From assembly GCF_024519285.1 (NCBI RefSeq), contig NZ_JAMZCY010000004.1, positions 496,001-560,000 of the forward strand: a stretch of DNA of 64,000 bases, in the 5' to 3' direction. Below are positions 60,372-64,000 of this stretch, piece by piece (within the stretch, counting starts at the first letter, position 1; each line of letters opens with the position of its first letter). The position numbers and the translations under genes are program-made. The notes below the pieces were generated by a model. It was given only the letters and a program-made list of their open reading frames with translations. It had not been told where the DNA came from and made no database searches. Source of the DNA: Cohnella sp. WQ 127256. Its GTDB lineage: Bacteria; Bacillota; Bacilli; Paenibacillales; Paenibacillaceae.

Positions 60372-60938
60372 ATGATTAAGTCAAATTCCGTTTTAGATGC
60401 AACAGGGTTAGCTTGTCCAATGCCCATTGTAAAAACTAAAAAAACGATTAACGGGATGGAACCAGGTCAAGTACTGGAAATCCAAGCAACGGATAAAGGT
60501 TCAACCGCTGATATGAAAGCATGGTCAGAAAGTACGGGGCATCAATATCTAGGCACGATCGAAGAAGGAAAAATTCTCAAGCATTACTTGAGAAAATCAA
60601 GTGGAGAAGAACTAACAGAAACGAAATATGAATCTATTATTTCAAACCATGAGCTTCAAGCTCATTTAGAACAGAACAAAAATTCGATTGTACTTGATGT
60701 ACGCGAAGCAGCTGAGTACGCATTTAATCATATTCCTAGTGCCAGGTCGATACCTCTAGGGGAACTAGATGAACGTTTAGGTGAATTGGATCACGATGAC
60801 GAAATTTTTGTTATCTGTCGTACAGGCAGCCGAAGTGACTTAGCCGCACAAAAACTAACGTCGGCAGGCTTCAAACAAGTAAAGAATGTTCTGCCTGGGA
60901 TGAGCGAGTGGAATGGCCCTGTAGATTCTACAACATGA
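60372..60938 (+). CDS. TusA-rhodanese fusion sulfurtransferase (CstA-like)
   Basis: A 188-residue two-domain sulfur transfer protein. The TusA domain (about 1-78) has LDATGLACPMPIVKTKK with Cys15. The rhodanese domain (about 90-185) has the active-site Cys149 in VICRTGSRSD, where the loop is six residues as in thiosulfate or persulfide sulfurtransferases. ATG 60372 after TAGGAGGC. Close to S. aureus CstA in content but lacking the DsrE part, which the preceding gene supplies. Works in the cytoplasm, passing persulfide sulfur toward the dioxygenase encoded next (inference from the cst operon). Confidence 0.9.
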   Translation: MIKSNSVLDATGLACPMPIVKTKKTINGMEPGQVLEIQATDKGSTADMKAWSESTGHQYLGTIEEGKILKHYLRKSSGEELTETKYESIISNHELQAHLEQNKNSIVLDVREAAEYAFNHIPSARSIPLGELDERLGELDHDDEIFVICRTGSRSDLAAQKLTSAGFKQVKNVLPGMSEWNGPVDSTT

Positions 60939-60950
60939 GGGGGAACAATT

Positions 60951-62081
60951 GTGCCAATCAATCAAATGACAGCTACAGAAGTGGCAAATAGAGTGATTAA
61001 TAAGAACGAATTATTTATTTTGGATGTGCGGAATCAAAGTGAATTTAAGGATTGGAAGATTGAAGGGGAGAACATTGAAGTCTTTAATTCCCCTTACTTT
61101 GATTTACTCGATGGCGTTGAGGAAGTTATGGTCCATATTCCAACAGACAGAGAAGTATTAGTCGTTTGTGCCAAAGAAGGCTCATCCGTTCTGATTGCCG
61201 AAATGCTGTATGAAGCAGGGCTTACGGCAGTGTCTTATTTAAAGGGCGGTATGAAAGCATGGAGTGAACATCTAGAACCTGTCAAAATTGGGGATTTGGA
61301 TAAGGGTGGCTCTATTTATCAATTCGTTCGTCTTGGTAAGGGTTGTTTATCTTACATGGTCGTTACTAACGGTGAAGCAGCTGTTATTGACTCCACAAGA
61401 ATGACGGATGTATATATCGACTTTGCAGATCATATCGGTGCACAAATAACTCATGTATTAGATACGCACTTACATGCGGATCACATTTCGGGCGGCAGAC
61501 AAATTGCTGAGAAAACAAATGCAACCTATTGGCTACCTCCTAAAGATGCAACGGAAGTTACATTTGAGTACCAGCCATTAGAGGGCGGGAATGTTGTAAC
61601 CATTGGGAATACGGCCATAGACATTCAAGCTCTGTATTCTCCAGGTCACACAATTGGTTCCACATCATTCGTTGTAGATCATAAATACTTGCTTTCAGGA
61701 GATATTTTATTCATAGATTCTATCGGTAGACCCGACTTAGCAGGATTGGCTGAGGACTGGGTTGGGGATTTAAGAGAGACGCTTTATCGTCGTTACAGAG
61801 AGTTATCAGACGAGTTAATTGTATTGCCTTCCCACTTCATGATCATTGAAGAATTGAATAACGATGGCAGTGTTGCTAAGAAGTTAGGGACGTTATTTGC
61901 CGAAAATCATGGACTAAACATTGCAGATGACAAAGAATTTAGAAGTATGGTTACAGGCAACCTGCCTCCACAGCCCAATGCGTATCAAGAGATACGTGAA
62001 ACTAATATGGGGAAAATAACTCCAGACAATGAACAACAACGTGAAATGGAAATCGGACCTAACCGTTGTGCAGTTCGATAA
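60951..62081 (+). CDS. Rhodanese-metallo-beta-lactamase protein, persulfide dioxygenase (CstB-like)
   Basis: A 376-residue non-haem iron enzyme oxidising low-molecular-weight persulfides. The N-terminal rhodanese domain (about 1-110) has Cys73 in VVCAKEGSS. The metallo-beta-lactamase domain (about 120-350) carries the metal ligands in [11 protein letters not shown] (His173, His175, Asp177, His178), His233 in SPGHTIGST, Asp251 in SGDILF and a later His295 in PSHFM. S. aureus CstB has the reverse order (MBL first, then two rhodanese-like domains), so this is a distinct layout. GTG 60951, 12 bp after the previous gene. Thiosulfate or sulfite is the expected product, and the next gene can export it. 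Confidence 0.9.
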   Translation: MPINQMTATEVANRVINKNELFILDVRNQSEFKDWKIEGENIEVFNSPYFDLLDGVEEVMVHIPTDREVLVVCAKEGSSVLIAEMLYEAGLTAVSYLKGGMKAWSEHLEPVKIGDLDKGGSIYQFVRLGKGCLSYMVVTNGEAAVIDSTRMTDVYIDFADHIGAQITHVLDTHLHADHISGGRQIAEKTNATYWLPPKDATEVTFEYQPLEGGNVVTIGNTAIDIQALYSPGHTIGSTSFVVDHKYLLSGDILFIDSIGRPDLAGLAEDWVGDLRETLYRRYRELSDELIVLPSHFMIIEELNNDGSVAKKLGTLFAENHGLNIADDKEFRSMVTGNLPPQPNAYQEIRETNMGKITPDNEQQREMEIGPNRCAVR

Positions 62082-62129
62082 TTCCGTAATCATGATGTTA
62101 ATAAACGCTGATTACAAAGGAGAGTTCTA

Positions 62130-62909
62130 GTGGACATTACATTTATCCTGACTATCTTTTGTATCGGGTTTATCGGATCCTATATTTCTGGGATGCTCGG
62201 TATAGGCGGCTCCATTATTAAGTATCCCATGCTTTTATATATCCCCCCACTATTCGGTCTAGTCGCATTCAGTGCACATGAGGTATCTGGGATAAGTGCT
62301 GTCCAAGTCTTATTTGCTTCGATTGCCGGTGTCTGGGCCTATCGTAAGGGCGGTTATTTAAACAAACCGCTCATCATCTATATGGGTGGTAGTGTGTTAA
62401 TCGGAAGTGTAATCGGAAGTTTGGGATCTCAATCCATGTCCGAAAACGGGATTAACATTGTTTATGGGGTGCTCGCTTTAATAGCGGCAGTCATGATGTT
62501 TATTCCTAAGAAAGGAATAGATGATATTCCTCTGGATCAAGTAAAGTTCAACAAATGGATTGCCGCAATTTTAGCTTTAATCGTAGGCTTAGGCTCAGGT
62601 ATCGTGGGTGCAGCAGGGGGCTTCCTATTAGTTCCGATTATGCTACTCGTTCTAAAGATTCCGACAAGAGTAACCATCGCATCTTCGCTTGCGATAACCT
62701 TTATTTCATCGATCGGGGCAACAGTGGGAAAAGCAACAACTGGCCAAGTGGATTACTATCCTGCGTTAATCATGATAGTAGCCAGTATCATTGCATCTCC
62801 ACTCGGCGCAAGAGCTGGGAAAAAAATGAACACAAAAATCCTGCAAATCATTTTAGCCGTCCTTATTCTAGCCACTGCCATTCAGATTTGGGTAGGTATT
62901 ATAGATTAA
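62130..62909 (+). CDS. tauE: TauE/SafE-family sulfite/anion exporter
   Basis: A 259-residue membrane protein with eight predicted helices in two similar halves. Each half starts with a Gly-rich segment: [15 protein letters not shown] near residue 21-35 and [16 protein letters not shown] near 155-170, the TauE/SafE pattern. GTG 62130 is 5 nt after AAAGGAGAG. Last gene of the cst-like operon, as tauE accompanies cst genes in Staphylococcus. Likely exports sulfite or thiosulfate formed by the dioxygenase (inference). Confidence 0.93.
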   Translation: MDITFILTIFCIGFIGSYISGMLGIGGSIIKYPMLLYIPPLFGLVAFSAHEVSGISAVQVLFASIAGVWAYRKGGYLNKPLIIYMGGSVLIGSVIGSLGSQSMSENGINIVYGVLALIAAVMMFIPKKGIDDIPLDQVKFNKWIAAILALIVGLGSGIVGAAGGFLLVPIMLLVLKIPTRVTIASSLAITFISSIGATVGKATTGQVDYYPALIMIVASIIASPLGARAGKKMNTKILQIILAVLILATAIQIWVGIID

Positions 62910-62925
62910 ACTCCGATGTGGGATT

Positions 62926-62974
62926 AAGCCTACGCTAGTGCCGAGCTACCGGCTCATGCGTCAGGCTTTTTCTT
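62926..62974 (+). terminator. Terminator of the persulfide operon
   Basis: AAGCCT-ACGC / GCGT-C-AGGCTT stem with an inner GAGC/GCTC hairpin, followed by TTTTTC. Confidence 0.8.
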
Positions 62975-63062
62975 TCGTTTTTCTGTTGCGATACGGTTCA
63001 GCGTAACGGAGCTATAGATATTTTTAAGGTTTTGTATCCACTTTGTCTATACGCGACTTTTC

Positions 63063-63084
63063 TTAATGAAATATTAATGAACTT
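63063..63084. promoter_or_regulatory. 11-bp tandem repeats upstream of a response regulator gene
   Basis: TTAATGAAATA (63063-63073) is followed directly by TTAATGAACTT (63074-63084). The complementary word TTCATTAATA matches the repeats before the giant SLH gene. A TATTAT at 63128-63133 could be the -10, so the repeats would sit upstream as an activator or autoregulation site. The rest of the gap 62975-63194 shows nothing else. Confidence 0.5.
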
Positions 63085-63194
63085 CCAAAACGACGGCTCT
63101 TTTCGAACATTCGAGACCCTATTCTTGTATTATTTTTCCTAATAGGTTTGATTCAATTAAAGAGACAATTATTGTTACGGAGAGAGGGTGCAAC

Positions 63195-63884
63195 ATGAGT
63201 CAAATTCTAATTGTTGATGACGAACCGACCATTCGTGAGCTCATTCGCATTCACTTGGAGCGAGCGGACATGGAAATTATAGAAGCCGAGTCGGGACGGC
63301 AGGCGATTGAGCGGATCCAGGAGCATCCCATTGAGTTAATGATCTTAGACTTAATGATGGATGATGGGAATGGCTTCGAGGTGCTTCACTACTTGCGCAA
63401 AACCAGTTCGCAATTGCTCGTTATTGCACTTAGCGCCAGAAGAGAGGTACAGGATAAGGTGGACACACTCGGCTTAGGAGCGGACGATTATATCACAAAG
63501 CCATTTAGTCCGATGGAGCTGGTTGCTCGTGTTCAAGCCCAATTAAGGAGGTATAATTCCCTTACTTCGCAACAATCCGAGCTCATTCGATTGAACAACC
63601 TTGTTCTCGATGTAGACAATTTGGTTCTGGACAATGATGGGGTACAGCACCAACTAACTGAGATTGAATGCGAGCTTCTGCAATTATTTATGACAAATCC
63701 CGATCGCACGCTGACCAGGAAGCATATCTATCAACACATCTGGAAACATGAAAATATTGATAATAATAACTTGAATGTTTTTATCAACCGGCTTCGCACA
63801 ATGCTCGAAGACACTGCCGATTCTCCCATACACCTTCATTCTATACGGGGTATCGGATATCGTTTTTCAGGAGATGGACGATGA
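63195..63884 (+). CDS. OmpR/PhoB-family response regulator, paralogue of that at 54735
   Basis: A 229-residue regulator of the same length as the one at 54735 and clearly related along its whole length: ILIVDDE at the start, Asp52 in MILDLMMDDGNG, LGLGADDYITKPFSPMELVA, and RGIGYRFSGDG at the end. ATG 63195 follows GAGAGAGGG. The stop overlaps the next gene as ATGA. The pair of regulators could recognise related DNA sites; the 11-bp repeats before this gene suggest autoregulation. Confidence 0.93.
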   Translation: MSQILIVDDEPTIRELIRIHLERADMEIIEAESGRQAIERIQEHPIELMILDLMMDDGNGFEVLHYLRKTSSQLLVIALSARREVQDKVDTLGLGADDYITKPFSPMELVARVQAQLRRYNSLTSQQSELIRLNNLVLDVDNLVLDNDGVQHQLTEIECELLQLFMTNPDRTLTRKHIYQHIWKHENIDNNNLNVFINRLRTMLEDTADSPIHLHSIRGIGYRFSGDGR

Positions 63885-64000
63885 AAAGTCGCTTCGTTAA
63901 TGACAAGAGCGGAGTGGACGGATACCCATTCAGCCAGGTTTGCGAGTCGCTACGAAAATATTCCCCGTGGTTAAACAAAATCACCCTCATAGGGGTGATT
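63881..64000 (+). CDS. Start of a sensor histidine kinase (cut by window edge)
   Basis: ATG 63881 overlaps the regulator stop (ATGA) and the frame stays open for 40 codons to the window end. It begins MKSRFVNDKSGVDG and ends KITLIGVI, the onset of a hydrophobic segment. By analogy with the pair at 54735-56830 this should be the cognate kinase, but no kinase motif is within reach. Confidence 0.65.
   Translation, partial: MKSRFVNDKSGVDGYPFSQVCESLRKYSPWLNKITLIGVI

Overview
The window looks like chromosomal DNA of a Paenibacillaceae bacterium (Paenibacillus or Cohnella type; inference). Pointers are surface proteins with S-layer homology (SLH) domains, strong AGGAGG-type ribosome binding sites, many TTG/GTG starts, a YhcN-like spore lipoprotein, OmpR-type two-component systems and ABC-based sugar uptake. 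I see no rRNA, tRNA, CRISPR array, insertion sequence or prophage. Both edges cut genes: an M60-like metalloprotease at the left and a histidine kinase at the right.

Layout. 1-7.3 kb: an M60-like secreted metalloprotease on the minus strand behind a cyclic-di-GMP-I riboswitch with its own terminator; an old yellow enzyme with a probable CTG start; a lipoprotein; a Tat-exported gluconate-dehydrogenase-type pair (subunit 3 + GMC flavoprotein). 7.4-12.8 kb: a Cthe_2159-like beta-helix lipoprotein, DUF4956 membrane protein and VTC-type polyphosphate polymerase, divergent from a response regulator/histidine kinase pair. 12.9-21.6 kb: a cell-wall sugar salvage cluster (MurQ etherase, BadF-type sugar kinase, NamZ exo-muramidase, AmiE-like serine hydrolase, ABC binding protein and two permeases, RpiR/MurR regulator). 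21.7-24.9 kb: a Fur-controlled siderophore uptake system. 25-31.5 kb: an SLH protein with Ig-like repeats, a GNAT acetyltransferase, a YafY-type regulator divergent from a DHA2 drug exporter, and a uracil-DNA-glycosylase-like protein.

31.5-39 kb: two tandem paralogous giant hybrid sensor kinases, each with a 7TMR-DISM-type sensor, a HisKA kinase, a receiver and a second LytS-type kinase core, followed by a double-GNAT protein. 39-42.3 kb: purine nucleoside phosphorylase, a DUF421 protein (second probable CTG start) and a membrane HD-GYP protein. 42.4-54.2 kb: a 2126-residue SLH protein with 17 InlB-type repeats, a small glycosyltransferase-like protein, and a 1391-residue SLH protein with 14 RCC1 repeats. 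54.7-58.6 kb: a two-component system and an Lsa-type ABC-F ribosome protection protein behind an apparent transcription attenuator. 58.6-64 kb: a 3-hydroxyacyl-CoA dehydrogenase, a cst-like persulfide detoxification operon (DsrE, TusA-rhodanese, rhodanese-MBL dioxygenase, TauE) with CsoR/CstR-type operators, and a second two-component system related to the one at 54.7 kb.

How they work together. Three themes recur: building and remodelling the cell surface (SLH giants, protease, wall-sugar salvage), c-di-GMP signalling (riboswitch plus HD-GYP phosphodiesterase), and many sensors. Tandem 11-bp direct repeats, the usual footprint of OmpR/PhoB-type regulators, lie upstream of the VTC operon, both giant SLH genes and one response regulator gene, suggesting that two-component systems in the window control the surface genes (inference).
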